Of a stretch of 64,000 bases of DNA, positions 53,131 through 62,072 are shown piece by piece. Position 1 is the stretch's first letter. Each line of letters begins with the position of its first letter. The position numbers and the translations under genes are program-made. Under the pieces are notes generated by a model that was not told the origin of the DNA, did not search any database, and was given only the letters and a program-made list of their open reading frames with translations. Source of the stretch: Anaerocolumna sp. AGMB13025 (GTDB lineage Bacteria; Bacillota; Clostridia; Lachnospirales; Lachnospiraceae); assembly GCF_029689925.1 (NCBI RefSeq), contig NZ_CP121445.1:1233001-1297000 (forward strand). The letters run 5' to 3'.

Positions 53131-53822
53131 TTTCATTACTGAAACTGGAGTTTAAAAAATTTAATATCTGGAGATATGGAATAAGTTTTCTTATTATTAC
53201 TGCGGCAATACTATCTTTAACCGTGTTAATCGGTGCCGTCGAACTGGATGAAGATACTATGGTAACATCCTCTCAGGAGTTAATGGCAATTTCGGATATA
53301 TTTATAAGGCTTACATTTACCATTGTCAGCGGAGTTCTTATTTCTAAATTAATTATTAGTGAATTTAAGAATTCTACAATAAAAATAATGTTTACTTATC
53401 CCATATCCAGAAAGAAGATAATTGGAGCTAAATTAATCATCATATGGACACTTATCTTTACAGCTATTATTTTGGAGAACTTATTGATTGCAGCCGGTTT
53501 AAAAATTATAGACAGCAGTAGTTCTGTTTTACCAATCCCTATTACTTATAGTGATATTACTGCCCGGATTCCGGTTATCCTTTATAGCGCCTTAATTAAC
53601 GCCGGTCTTAGTTTAATTCCTTTGTATTTTGGGATGAGGAAGAAATCTACCACCACAACGATTGTTGCCTCAGTAATCGTATCCTTTCTGATTAACGGTT
53701 CTATCAATGGTCAGGAAACAAGCCTTTATACTATAACGGTTATACCGGTGCTGTTATGTCTGTCTGGAGTATTAATAGCCTTTATCTCATATTGTAATAT
53801 TGAAAAAACAGATATTAATTAG
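53127..53822 (+). CDS. ABC-2 type permease
   Basis: A 231-residue permease with six predicted helices, starting MISLLKLEFKKFNIWRYGI and carrying the SEFKNSTIKIMFTYPISRKKII coupling loop seen in BcrB-like permeases. Together with the preceding ATPase it would form a peptide-antibiotic or lipid exporter. The substrate is unknown. Confidence 0.88.
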   Translation: MISLLKLEFKKFNIWRYGISFLIITAAILSLTVLIGAVELDEDTMVTSSQELMAISDIFIRLTFTIVSGVLISKLIISEFKNSTIKIMFTYPISRKKIIGAKLIIIWTLIFTAIILENLLIAAGLKIIDSSSSVLPIPITYSDITARIPVILYSALINAGLSLIPLYFGMRKKSTTTTIVASVIVSFLINGSINGQETSLYTITVIPVLLCLSGVLIAFISYCNIEKTDIN

Positions 53823-53864
53823 TACTGCACGAAGGTGTCCATAAGATAAGCAAAGACTTTGGCA

Positions 53865-53893
53865 GGAGTCTGCATGCCGGCCTCCTGCCAACT
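53865..53893. terminator. GC-rich hairpin after the permease
   Basis: GGCAGGAG and CTCCTGCC form a strong 8-bp stem; there is no T-run on the plus strand. Confidence 0.5.
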
Positions 53894-53894
53894 G

Positions 53895-53990
53895 CTGAAT
53901 AAATATAAAATTCCAGACACTGAATAGAATAAAAATATTTACACTGAATAAATATAAAATTTCTACACTGAATAAATATAAAATTTCTAT
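53895..53990 (+). repeat. ~22-bp tandem repeats (ACACTGAATAAATATAAAATTTCT)
   Basis: Four copies, two near-identical and two diverged, just before the trp T-box promoter. The minus-strand ORF over them is a shadow. Confidence 0.88.
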
Positions 53991-53991
53991 A

Positions 53992-54020
53992 TTGACAAAA
54001 GTGTAATCTCATATTAAGAT
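53992..54020 (+). promoter_or_regulatory. promoter of the Trp T-box leader
   Basis: TTGACA (53992-53997), a 17-bp spacer and TAAGAT (54015-54020). Confidence 0.82.
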
Positions 54021-54026
54021 TAATAT

Positions 54027-54287
54027 ACTAATAAGCAAAACCGTTGAGAAAGAATAGTAAGCTTTAATACAACATTACAGAGAGCCGCGGTGGTGGGATG
54101 CGGTATGGAGTTTTTGGCTGAATGGGCTTTTGAGGGCAACCCGAACTTTAGTAGGCGTTGACGGTACCATAACCGTTACTAGTATGGCATATATGTTAGT
54201 ATATGAAAAAGTGGACTTTGTCAAATTGAGTGGTACCGCGGATAATATTCGTCTCAAGTATATTTATACTTGGGGCCTTTTTTATTT
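54027..54287 (+). promoter_or_regulatory. T-box riboswitch, tryptophan specifier
   Basis: The leader has the stem I start (CCGTTGAGAAAGAATAGTAA), the AGAGAGCC block at 54080, the specifier loop GAA-TGG-GC with TGG (Trp) at 54123-54125, the distal CCCGAAC and AGTAGGC blocks, the antiterminator core TGGTACCGCG at 54231-54240, and a terminator (CTCAAGTATA/TATACTTGGG then TTTTTT, about 54252-54285). Uncharged tRNA-Trp should favour readthrough into trpXYZ. The specifier was placed by aligning it with the alaS leader at 62929, where the same position reads GCA. Confidence 0.9.
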
Positions 54288-54330
54288 TACGCGGAAAGTT
54301 CTCTGAAACGATCCTGCAAAATAAAAAGTA
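54285..54330 (+). repeat. small conserved-loop hairpin, copy 3
   Basis: TTTTACGCGG and CCTGCAAAA arms flank AAAGTTCTCTGAAACGAT; ATAAAAAG follows. It begins in the T-run of the T-box terminator. Homologous to 33557-33600. The rest of the gap to 54579 holds only the ribosome site. Confidence 0.75.
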
Positions 54331-54579
54331 ATAAAGCACGCTTAATAAAGTTCATGACAGCAAAATGAAACGGCCGGTATAAAACTTATTATTTTTACCA
54401 ATTATCCTATACAGGATAATAAAACCTTCCGAGTGCATTGTCTCAATTATAATCAGCAGGCATATTAGAGTTAATCCGAAAAACAGAAGGTGTAACTGTT
54501 CGTTACAAAGGGAAACCTTGTAGAATGTTTGGGTGAATCTTTACAAAATAAAGGTAAAACCCGGAAAGAAGGAGAAGTT

Positions 54580-55578
54580 ATGAAGAAAAGATTAGCGGTG
54601 TTAATAGTAGCGGTTCTTGTTATGAGTATGTTAGGAGGCTGCAGCGGAAAAAAAGATGGTCAGGTAACGATCGGAATCGGTCAGTTTGCAGAACATCCCT
54701 CCCTGGATAACTGTAAGAAAGGCTTTTTAGCAGGTCTAGCAGAAGCAGGCTATAAAGAAGATGAGAATCTAAAAGTAATTTTTGATAATGCCCAGACAGA
54801 CGGCGGCACTGCCAGTCAGATTGCCAATGATTTCGTGGCAAAAAAAGTTGATTTAATCTGTGCCATTGCAACCCCTATGGCCCAAAGCGCTTATGGTGCG
54901 GCAAAGAATACCAATATACCGGTAATCTTTACTGCAATTACTGACCCGGTTAAGGCAGAACTTGCGAAAGCAGATAAGACACCTAACGGCAATATTACCG
55001 GAACCAGTGATAAACTCCCGGTGGAACAGCAGCTGGAAATGATCCGTAAGATTTTACCGGAAGCAAAGACCATTGGTATCTTATACAGCACCAGTGAAAT
55101 CAATTCGGTTTCCGCCATTGAGGAATATAAAGCCATGGCAGATAAATATGGCTTTGAAATAGTAGAAAGCGGTATATCCACATCGGCAGATATTCCTTTG
55201 GCAACAGATAATCTATTGCAGAAGGTTGACTGCATCAGTAATTTAACGGACAATACTGTAGTAAATTCCCTGCCGGTTATCTTAAATAAAGCTGCAACTA
55301 AAAAAATTCCCGTCTTCGGCAGCGAAGTAGAGCAGGTTAAGATGGGATGCCTTGCCGCAGAAGGACTGGATTATTATGATTTGGGAGTACAGACCGGAAA
55401 AATGGCAGCTCAGGTCTTAAAAGGGGAGAAAAAGGCAAGTGAGATGAACTTTCAGATCATAGAAGAAGCCTCTTTTTATGGTAATACCGCAGTTGCGGAA
55501 AATCTTTCAATTACCCTGCCGGAAGATTTAGTGAATTCAGCAAAAGAAATGTTTGATAAAATTACCGAGGATCAGTAA
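54580..55578 (+). CDS. trpX: tryptophan ABC transporter substrate-binding lipoprotein (TrpX-like)
   Basis: A 332-residue lipoprotein of the ABC_sub_bind (PF04392) family. The signal peptide ends at lipobox MLGGC; IGIGQFAEHPSLDNCKKGFLAGLAEAGY and GILYSTSEINS are typical. Start ATG 54580 has AAGAAGGAGAA upstream. The Trp T-box leader and the permease/ATPase downstream identify it as TrpX. Family members bind other ligands too, so Trp rests mainly on the leader. Confidence 0.85.
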   Translation: MKKRLAVLIVAVLVMSMLGGCSGKKDGQVTIGIGQFAEHPSLDNCKKGFLAGLAEAGYKEDENLKVIFDNAQTDGGTASQIANDFVAKKVDLICAIATPMAQSAYGAAKNTNIPVIFTAITDPVKAELAKADKTPNGNITGTSDKLPVEQQLEMIRKILPEAKTIGILYSTSEINSVSAIEEYKAMADKYGFEIVESGISTSADIPLATDNLLQKVDCISNLTDNTVVNSLPVILNKAATKKIPVFGSEVEQVKMGCLAAEGLDYYDLGVQTGKMAAQVLKGEKKASEMNFQIIEEASFYGNTAVAENLSITLPEDLVNSAKEMFDKITEDQ

Positions 55579-55610
55579 AGAATAAATAACATGACTCTCA
55601 AGAAGAATTT

Positions 55611-55657
55611 CTAAAGCCGTGTGTATAAAGCCGTGTGTATAAAACCGTGTGTCATGG
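55611..55657 (+). repeat. 14-bp tandem repeat (GTGTATAAAGCCGT)
   Basis: Three copies, the last diverged (AAAACC), between trpX and trpY. Confidence 0.85.
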
Positions 55658-55670
55658 GATTCTAAGTAAT

Positions 55671-55779
55671 AGTGGGGCTGCTGCAAAATGTAAGGTATAA
55701 CCTTTTATTTAAATTCAATTTATGTTTAGAGAAAAAGTTGTTTCAAGGCATTACTTCTTTAGATTTTAAAGCAGCCACT
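55671..55779. mobile_element. MITE-like element, diverged copy
   Basis: GGCTGCTGCAAAAT at the left and ATTTTAAAGCAGCC at the right, ~109 bp, no coding capacity. The ends resemble those of 46842-46933. It lies within the trpXYZ transcript between trpX and trpY. Confidence 0.45.
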
Positions 55780-55865
55780 TTGGGAAAATCGGCTCCATTC
55801 ATTTTGTCTTACCGTACCGATTGTCCTGGCAGTACATATAGATTAAGAAAGACGAAGGTAAACTT

Positions 55866-56765
55866 ATGTTATCATCACTTTTAACCATACTCTTAGGGGT
55901 ACTTGTAGAAGGGTTTGTATATGCCATTATGGCTCTGGGAGTATATATTACTTATAAAATACTGGATTTTCCGGATTTGTCCGTAGACGGAACGTTTCCC
56001 CTTGGAGGAGCTGTGACGGCGGTACTCATTATCGCTGGTGTAAATCCTTTATTGACCTTGCTGATTTCCTTTATAATCGGAGGAATAGCCGGAATCATTA
56101 CCGGTATTATCCATGTAAAATTTAAGGTAAGAGATCTGCTGTCCGGTATTATCGTAATGACTGCCCTGTATTCCATTAACTTGCGGATTGCAGGTAAAGC
56201 AAATCTCCCCATCTTTACAAAAGAGACCATATTTGAAAATGCTTACCTGGAAAAAATTATTCCAGAAGGACTGAAGCCTTTTCTTACGACAATTATACTA
56301 TTCATCATCGTACTTCTGATGAAGTTAATACTTGACCTTTATCTAAAGACAAAATCCGGCTACCTTTTAAGGGCAGTAGGTGATAATGATACCCTGGTCA
56401 CTTCCCTGGCAAAAGATAAGGGAGCGGTTAAAATTATCGGTCTTGCCATTGCCAATGCGTTTGTAGCGTTAGCCGGCTGTATCTATACCCAGAAAAGCGG
56501 GTTTTTTGAAATATCCATGGGAACGGGAACCATTGTAATCGGTCTTGCCAGCGTTATTATCGGTACCAATTTATTTAAGCAAATGTCTGCAGTTAAGGCA
56601 ACCACGGCAGTAGTAATTGGTTCCGTTCTTTATAAAGCCTGCGTATCCATTGCTATTTCATTTGGTCTTGCTGCCTCTGATTTAAAACTTATAACCTCAG
56701 TTTTATTTCTGGCAATTTTGATTATTGGCTCAGAACGGAAAAGGAGGGTGAAGACGAATGCTTGA
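55866..56765 (+). CDS. trpY: tryptophan ABC transporter permease (TrpY-like)
   Basis: A 299-residue permease of the BPD_transp_2 type with eight or nine helices. KILDFPDLSVDGTFPLGGAV and GLANAFVALAGCIYTQKSGFFEISMG-like blocks mark it as the partner of TrpX-type binding proteins. GAAGG precedes the ATG, and it overlaps trpZ by 8 bp. Confidence 0.87.
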   Translation: MLSSLLTILLGVLVEGFVYAIMALGVYITYKILDFPDLSVDGTFPLGGAVTAVLIIAGVNPLLTLLISFIIGGIAGIITGIIHVKFKVRDLLSGIIVMTALYSINLRIAGKANLPIFTKETIFENAYLEKIIPEGLKPFLTTIILFIIVLLMKLILDLYLKTKSGYLLRAVGDNDTLVTSLAKDKGAVKIIGLAIANAFVALAGCIYTQKSGFFEISMGTGTIVIGLASVIIGTNLFKQMSAVKATTAVVIGSVLYKACVSIAISFGLAASDLKLITSVLFLAILIIGSERKRRVKTNA

Positions 56766-57531
56766 GTTAAAAGAAATCAGTAAATACTATAACCCTGGTA
56801 CTGTTAATGAAATGTGCCTGTTTGACCGTTTTAATTTAACCGTACAGGATCAGGATTTTGTATCCGTAGTAGGCAGCAACGGTTCAGGGAAAACCTCCAT
56901 GCTAAACATTATCTGCGGAAGTATTCCGGTAGATAACGGAACCATATCCATTACGAATACAGATATTACCGGAATGCCAGAATACAAACGCTTAAAGCGG
57001 ATTGGGCGGGTTTATCAAAATCCAGCTATGGGTACCTGTCCTACTATGACAATCCTTGAGAATATGTCCTTAGCCGATAATAAAGGAAAGTACTTTAATT
57101 TAAAAAGAGGAACGGATAAAAGCAGAATCGATTATTACAGAGACAGCTTAAAAGTCTTAAATCTGGGACTTGAGGATAAATTACAGATTCCGGTCGGCTC
57201 CCTTTCCGGAGGTCAAAGACAGGCTATGGCCTTATTAATGTCCACTATGCCCCCTATCGAATTCTTGATTCTGGATGAACATACGGCGGCACTTGACCCT
57301 AAAACTGCCGATACCATCATGGAATTAACCGATAAAATTGTTAAAGAAAAACATCTCACTACCATAATGGTGACCCACAATTTGCGGTATGCCGTGGAAT
57401 ATGGCAGCAGACTTATTATGATGCACCGGGGTGAAATCGTCATAGATAAGGCCGGTGAGGAGAAGAAAAGCCTTAAAATTGATAATATTCTGGATAAATT
57501 CAATGAAATCAGTATTGAATGTGGGAATTAA
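56758..57531 (+). CDS. trpZ: tryptophan ABC transporter ATPase (TrpZ-like)
   Basis: A 257-residue ATPase: Walker A GSNGSGKTS, signature LSGGQRQAMALLMS, Walker B FLILDEHTAALDPKT and H-loop VTHNL. Asp-Glu-His replaces the common DEP, as is usual in this family. AAAAGGAGGG precedes the ATG, inside trpY. A terminator follows. Confidence 0.9.
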   Translation: MLELKEISKYYNPGTVNEMCLFDRFNLTVQDQDFVSVVGSNGSGKTSMLNIICGSIPVDNGTISITNTDITGMPEYKRLKRIGRVYQNPAMGTCPTMTILENMSLADNKGKYFNLKRGTDKSRIDYYRDSLKVLNLGLEDKLQIPVGSLSGGQRQAMALLMSTMPPIEFLILDEHTAALDPKTADTIMELTDKIVKEKHLTTIMVTHNLRYAVEYGSRLIMMHRGEIVIDKAGEEKKSLKIDNILDKFNEISIECGN

Positions 57532-57604
57532 TAAGCTTGCTCTATGTTATAGAAGGTGCTTTACTGAAATTATAGCGAAGATGGGATTGAAGATATTTTA
57601 TATT

Positions 57605-57646
57605 AAAAAATCACTCAGGTTGTTACCGTCCAGAGTGATTTTTTGT
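57605..57646 (+). terminator. intrinsic terminator of trpXYZ
   Basis: AAAAAATCACTC pairs with GAGTGATTTTTTG. Confidence 0.92.
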
Positions 57647-57659
57647 TTTATGAGGAAGG

Positions 57660-57691
57660 CTCAGCGCTAGAGTCTGGCGAGCCTGACTCTA
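57660..57691. repeat. second copy of the AGAGTCTGGCGAGCC repeat
   Basis: CAGCGCTAGAGTCTGGCGAG followed by CCTGACTCT matches 33525-33552 with one mismatch in the stem. It supplies the last codons and stop of the minus-strand AraC gene. Confidence 0.8.
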
Positions 57692-58539
57692 TATTGTTTA
57701 CGGTATTTAAGAGGTGAGGTCCCCGTAAATTTGAAGAATACTTTTTCAAAATAAGTAATACTTTCATACCCTAAGGTTTCAGCGATTTCAGTTATGTTTA
57801 AGTCACAATCCAAAAGTAATTGTTGGGCTTTTTGAATACGGTTAATGTTAATATACTCACTTACTGTAAAGCCGGTAACTTCTTTGAAGATGCGGCTAAG
57901 ATAGCATTTACTGATAAAAAAACGTTTGGCAAGGTCATCTAAGGATTTAGCTTGTGTACTGTTGGTCATGACAAAGGAGGCAACCTCACTGACTTTTTTA
58001 TGTTTTGCTGTCATGGCAAGGTTGTTGATTTGTTCTGAATTGGTTATTAAGTCAGTGCGCAAAGCATAGACAAATAAAGAGCTTAATTTCATCATTGCCA
58101 TAGCAGTATAATGAGTTTGCTTTTGATGCAGTTCCTCTGCGATACCAAGTAGAAGTGACTTTATATAATCCTGTCCGTTGCTGTCTAATAGTAAAACCCC
58201 GTATTTAGAGGAAAAAAACTGAGTAAGTGAAATCCCGAAGGAAACTTTAAGAAAGGTTTGAAAAGGTTCTGTTTTTAACTCAATCAAAATTCGGTCATGA
58301 TAAGATCTGCCGCCGGCAACACTGGTTTTATGAATCTGCCCTTTATTAATAAAAACGAGACTGCCAGCTTTAACGTGATAAGTCTGGTTTTCGATGAAAT
58401 AGTAACGTTCCCCTTCTATCAAGTAATAGATTTCATATTCATCATGAACATGCTTGGAAGGCATGTTGAATTCATAATCACGGGTAATACGGTCTATGCA
58501 TAAACCCTCCATGGTTTCTTCAAATGCAATTTGTCTCAT
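57667..58539 (-). CDS. AraC-family regulator with cupin domain
   Basis: A 290-residue regulator. Residues ~20-110 are an AraC cupin (HVHDEYEIYYLIEGERYYFIENQTYHVKAGSLVFINKGQIH), and ~190-285 carry the two HTHs (FISKCYLSRIFKEVTGF, LGYESITYFEKVFFKFTGTSPLKYRKQY). AGGTGTCC precedes the ATG. It is divergent from the GH4 gene and probably controls it. Its last codons lie in a dispersed repeat, which has likely replaced the original end. Confidence 0.9.
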   Translation of the reverse strand: MRQIAFEETMEGLCIDRITRDYEFNMPSKHVHDEYEIYYLIEGERYYFIENQTYHVKAGSLVFINKGQIHKTSVAGGRSYHDRILIELKTEPFQTFLKVSFGISLTQFFSSKYGVLLLDSNGQDYIKSLLLGIAEELHQKQTHYTAMAMMKLSSLFVYALRTDLITNSEQINNLAMTAKHKKVSEVASFVMTNSTQAKSLDDLAKRFFISKCYLSRIFKEVTGFTVSEYININRIQKAQQLLLDCDLNITEIAETLGYESITYFEKVFFKFTGTSPLKYRKQYRVRLARL

Positions 58540-58617
58540 AAGGACACCTCCATTATAACCTTCATTTCTTAGCCTTACTCCATGCTAAACTCAATTTTGC
58601 AAATACTATATAATTGA

Positions 58618-58748
58618 TTAATTGATTTAGCAATTAATTAAGCTGATTGTTAAAGCTGATTGTTAAACCTGATTGATTAGTTTACATTTAAGCTGATTGA
58701 TTAGTTTGATTAGTTTTGATTAGTTTGATTGATTAGTAATGATTAGTT
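58618..58748 (+). repeat. short TGATTAGTT-type repeats
   Basis: Imperfect runs of GCTGATTGTTAA and TTTGATTAGTTTGATTGATTAG in the 388-bp divergent region between the AraC and GH4 genes. No promoter is obvious. Confidence 0.8.
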
Positions 58749-58927
58749 GTGGTCAATATAGTTTGAAAAACATCGAAATCAAGCAATATTGTATAAGATT
58801 ATTATGCCATATTATATTATAATGTCTAGCATAAAGTGTTATAAGAGCGTAAGTGCTTAATTGGTAAAACAGCAAACCTGTATCTGGAAATAGTAAAATC
58901 CCAACAGGAGTAAAGGAGAAAAACCTC

Positions 58928-60325
58928 ATGGAATATCAGGACAATAAAGTAAGTGATTTAAAAATAGCCTACATCGGCGGCGGCTCCAGAGGCTGGGCCT
59001 GGACCTTTATGACAGATCTTGCATTGGAACCGGCTTTAAGCGGTACTATCTGCCTCTATGATCTGGATAAGAATGCGGCCGTTAACAATCAAATTATTGG
59101 TAATCGTCTCTATGACAAAGAGGAAACCTGCGGTAAGTTTAAGTATTCGGTAGCTTCCGACTTAAAGGAAGCTCTGACGGGTGCGGAGTTCATTGTTATT
59201 TCAATTTTACCAGGAACCTTTGATGAAATGGAAAGCGATGTACATCTTCCGGAACGCCTTGGAATCTATCAGCCCGTAGGCGACACAGCCGGTCCCGGAG
59301 GAATTATCAGAGCCCTTAGAACAATACCTATGTTTAAGGTCATTGCAGAAGCAATCAGGGAATATGCACCGAAAGCCTGGGTTATTAATTATACCAACCC
59401 TATGTCCCTATGTGTAAAAACCTTGTATCATGTATTTCCTGAAATCAAAGCCTTTGGCTGCTGCCATGAAGTTTTTGGCACTCAGAAACTGTTAAAGCAA
59501 ATAACGGAAGAATCTTTGGGAATAGAAACTATCAAAAGAGAAGAAATCTTCGTTAATGTATTGGGTATCAACCATTTTACCTGGTTTGACCATGCATCCT
59601 ATAAAGGCATCGACTTATTCCCGGTATACCGTGATTATATTGACCGTCATTTTGAAGAAGGCTATCATGAGAATGATAATAACTGGGCAAATAACATGTT
59701 TGACTGCTGCCACAGGGTTAAATTTGATCTATTCCGAAAATACGGTTTAATTGCAGCAGCAGGTGACCGTCATCTGGCAGAATTCATGCCAGGGGAAGAA
59801 TATTTAAAGAATCCTCAGATGGTTAAGGACTGGAAGTTTGCACTAACCACTGTAGCCTGGAGAAAAGAGGATTTGCACAACCGCCTTGACAAGAGTCAAA
59901 GACTGGTTGATGGGGAAGAAGTGGATTTAAAGCCATCTGGAGAGGAAGGAATCCTGTTAATTAAAGCGTTATGCGGTCTGGAAAGAGTTATCAGCAATGT
60001 GAATATCCCCAATAAAGGGCAACAGATTACGAATCTTGGGGTCAATGTTATAGTTGAGACAAATGCAGTATTTGAACGAGATTCCATTCGCCCTATTATT
60101 GCAGGAACTTTGCCTGAAAAGGTATTGGAACTGGTGACCCCTCATGTAAATAACCATGAAACTGTTTTAGAAGCAGCCCTGACCTGTGATAAATCGCTGG
60201 TGGTTAAAGCTTTCTTAAATGACCCTTTGGTAAAGGGAAGAGCATCCAAAGCAGAGGTAGTGAAACTTGTAGAGGACATGATACATAATACGATAAAGTA
60301 TCTGCCGAAAGAATGGAATAAGTAA
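58928..60325 (+). CDS. lplD: GH4 alpha-galacturonidase-like enzyme (CHEV motif)
   Basis: A 465-residue NAD- and metal-dependent GH4 glycosidase. KIAYIGGGSRGWAW is the NAD site, NYTNPMSL and GCCHEVFGTQ the catalytic/metal blocks, and VNVLGINHFTW the next. The tetrad after the conserved Cys separates GH4 activities, and CHEV is the form reported for alpha-galacturonidases (LplD), against CHSV for alpha-galactosidase. So release of galacturonate from pectin oligomers is predicted. AAAGGAGAAA precedes the ATG. The divergent AraC gene is the likely regulator. Confidence 0.85.
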   Translation: MEYQDNKVSDLKIAYIGGGSRGWAWTFMTDLALEPALSGTICLYDLDKNAAVNNQIIGNRLYDKEETCGKFKYSVASDLKEALTGAEFIVISILPGTFDEMESDVHLPERLGIYQPVGDTAGPGGIIRALRTIPMFKVIAEAIREYAPKAWVINYTNPMSLCVKTLYHVFPEIKAFGCCHEVFGTQKLLKQITEESLGIETIKREEIFVNVLGINHFTWFDHASYKGIDLFPVYRDYIDRHFEEGYHENDNNWANNMFDCCHRVKFDLFRKYGLIAAAGDRHLAEFMPGEEYLKNPQMVKDWKFALTTVAWRKEDLHNRLDKSQRLVDGEEVDLKPSGEEGILLIKALCGLERVISNVNIPNKGQQITNLGVNVIVETNAVFERDSIRPIIAGTLPEKVLELVTPHVNNHETVLEAALTCDKSLVVKAFLNDPLVKGRASKAEVVKLVEDMIHNTIKYLPKEWNK

Positions 60326-60337
60326 TAATATAGTAAT

Positions 60338-60384
60338 AAAAAACAGCGTGCCAAAAGTCAATGACCTTTAAGCAAGCTGTTTTT
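60338..60384. terminator. bidirectional terminator
   Basis: AAAAACAGC ... GCTGTTTTT, between the convergent GH4 and monooxygenase-like genes. Confidence 0.87.
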
Positions 60385-60408
60385 AAAATACCTTTATTTC
60401 ACGCGGGT

Positions 60409-60744
60409 TTAAGAAAGAGCCATAAATTGCTCAAACTCGACCTCTGTAACATAAGAATCTTTAATAACCTGGAGCTGTTTAAAGTGTTCCGTTTCTTTAT
60501 GTATATTCAGTACAGTCTGGTCCTTCCAGACTTCGATTAGAAGAATCTGATCCTTTTTATCTGCGGGGAAATAATAATCATACTTTAGGTTCCCATCTTC
60601 CTCGCGTGATTTTTTAGGGATTCCCGCCTGTGTTACGGTTTTGTAAAACTCCTCTCTTTTTCCGGGGCGGATGGTATAAGTAACATTTAAAATAACTGTG
60701 GTATCTGACTGAGCTGATATTGACTGAGACATGTAATCATTCAC
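60409..60744 (-). CDS. ABM-domain (putative quinol monooxygenase) protein
   Basis: A 111-residue protein with a dimeric ferredoxin-like ABM fold: VTYTIRPGKREEFYKTV, REEDGNLKYDYYF, ILLIEVWKDQTVLNIHKETEHFKQL. YgiN-like members act on quinols; others have no known substrate. AGGTGAATG precedes the ATG. The ~290-bp gap upstream of it to 61038 shows no further gene. Confidence 0.82.
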   Translation of the reverse strand: MNDYMSQSISAQSDTTVILNVTYTIRPGKREEFYKTVTQAGIPKKSREEDGNLKYDYYFPADKKDQILLIEVWKDQTVLNIHKETEHFKQLQVIKDSYVTEVEFEQFMALS

Positions 60745-61038
60745 CTTTCTTTGGGAAAATATAAGCTGTTTTAACCAATAGTTTTAACAGCCTTTAAGTA
60801 AACAGATAGTCCTAATCTAAATTTTAACTTATAAGATAAATAGTAATCTATTTTATTCCAGGTTACAATAACACTTAGAAGTTAATCATTAAATTATTCT
60901 GAAAAGCTGATAATAGATATATGAAAATTATATTATAATTTTGCTGTTTTCTTGATAACTTAGATGCCTTGGAATATACTGTAATTAACTAAGGTTTATT
61001 TTTATTCCGAAATATAAGCAATGGAAGAGGAGAATTAC

Positions 61039-61980
61039 ATGTTTGAAGATATGAATAAGGAATTAGAAGAATTAAAGCAGGGGATTAACCGATTAAAAAA
61101 AACAGAATCCATGTTAGAAAGCCTGAGAAGTACTTTAAGACAATTGGAATCAAAAGGTGCGGCTCTTAAGACAGAGCTTGACAAAGAGGAACTTGACGTT
61201 GAAAATCTAAATAAAAAGAACCTTACGACAATCTTTCATACAATCTTAGGCAGTAAAGAAAAACAGCTGGAAAAAGAACGGCAGGAAGCCCTGGCAGCCA
61301 GGTTAAAATATGAGGACAATATAAAGCAGATTGACGATATAAAATATCAGATTTCAAAACTCATAGAGGAACGAAAACAGTACCAGAACAGTGAAATCCT
61401 GTATAGCCAGTTATACAGAAAAAAATATGATATGTTAAAGGAAAGCGGTAATACAAAATTCCATAAAATCATGGAGCTAGAAGACAGTATTTCGGCCTGT
61501 AAAGCGGATTTAAAGGAAATAAAAGAAGCCATATCAGCCGGAAATCAGGTCATGAACAAGATAGCCAGTGCCCAGAAAAGCCTTGACAGCGCCAAAGGCT
61601 GGGGGACCTGGGACATAATCGGCGGTGGCGGCTTAATCACTAATATGGTCAAACATTCCCATATCGATGATGCCAAGGAGGCAGCTTCAGAAATACAGTC
61701 TTTACTGAATAATTTTAGAACAGAACTGGCTGACATTAAAATCAGCTCAGAAATCCAAATTAATATTGAGGGATTTACCAAATTCGCAGATTTCTTTTTA
61801 GATGGACTGATTTTTGACTGGGTAGTCCAGTCCCGTATCCATGAGTCCATGGACAGCGTGCAAAAAGTTAAGGAAGAGGTAGAAACCGTACTAAGGAAAC
61901 TAAGTCTTATGCAAAATAACATAGAAAATACCATAACCACCCAAACGACCAGGTTATCAGAATACATTGAGACTGCATAA
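61039..61980 (+). CDS. coiled-coil hypothetical protein
   Basis: A 313-residue soluble protein. Residues ~5-180 are heptad-rich coiled coil (MNKELEELKQGINRLKKTESMLESLRSTLRQ); a Gly-rich block (GWGTWDIIGGGGLITNMVKHSHIDDAKE) sits mid-way; the C-terminal part is helical again. The Gly-rich/KHSHID block recurs, as I recall, in uncharacterised Firmicute coiled-coil proteins. ATG 61039 follows GAAGAGGAG; the upstream ATG 61021 lacks a site. No function can be given. Confidence 0.7.
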   Translation: MFEDMNKELEELKQGINRLKKTESMLESLRSTLRQLESKGAALKTELDKEELDVENLNKKNLTTIFHTILGSKEKQLEKERQEALAARLKYEDNIKQIDDIKYQISKLIEERKQYQNSEILYSQLYRKKYDMLKESGNTKFHKIMELEDSISACKADLKEIKEAISAGNQVMNKIASAQKSLDSAKGWGTWDIIGGGGLITNMVKHSHIDDAKEAASEIQSLLNNFRTELADIKISSEIQINIEGFTKFADFFLDGLIFDWVVQSRIHESMDSVQKVKEEVETVLRKLSLMQNNIENTITTQTTRLSEYIETA

Positions 61981-62072
61981 TAATCAAAATAATTGCAATA
62001 ACACAATGTTATTTCTTTTTTCACATAATACGGGTAGTGAATTATGATATTTTTATAAATGATGAGGTTTAA

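Noticed and set aside
54123..54240. GTGGAC at about 54211 as the T-box specifier
   Set aside because: It lies only ~12 nt before the antiterminator core; the specifier must be in stem I, where GAA-TGG aligns with GAA-GCA of the alaS leader.
55672..55884. 70-residue ORF between trpX and trpY
   Set aside because: It lies over the MITE-like repeat, has no ribosome site and resembles nothing.
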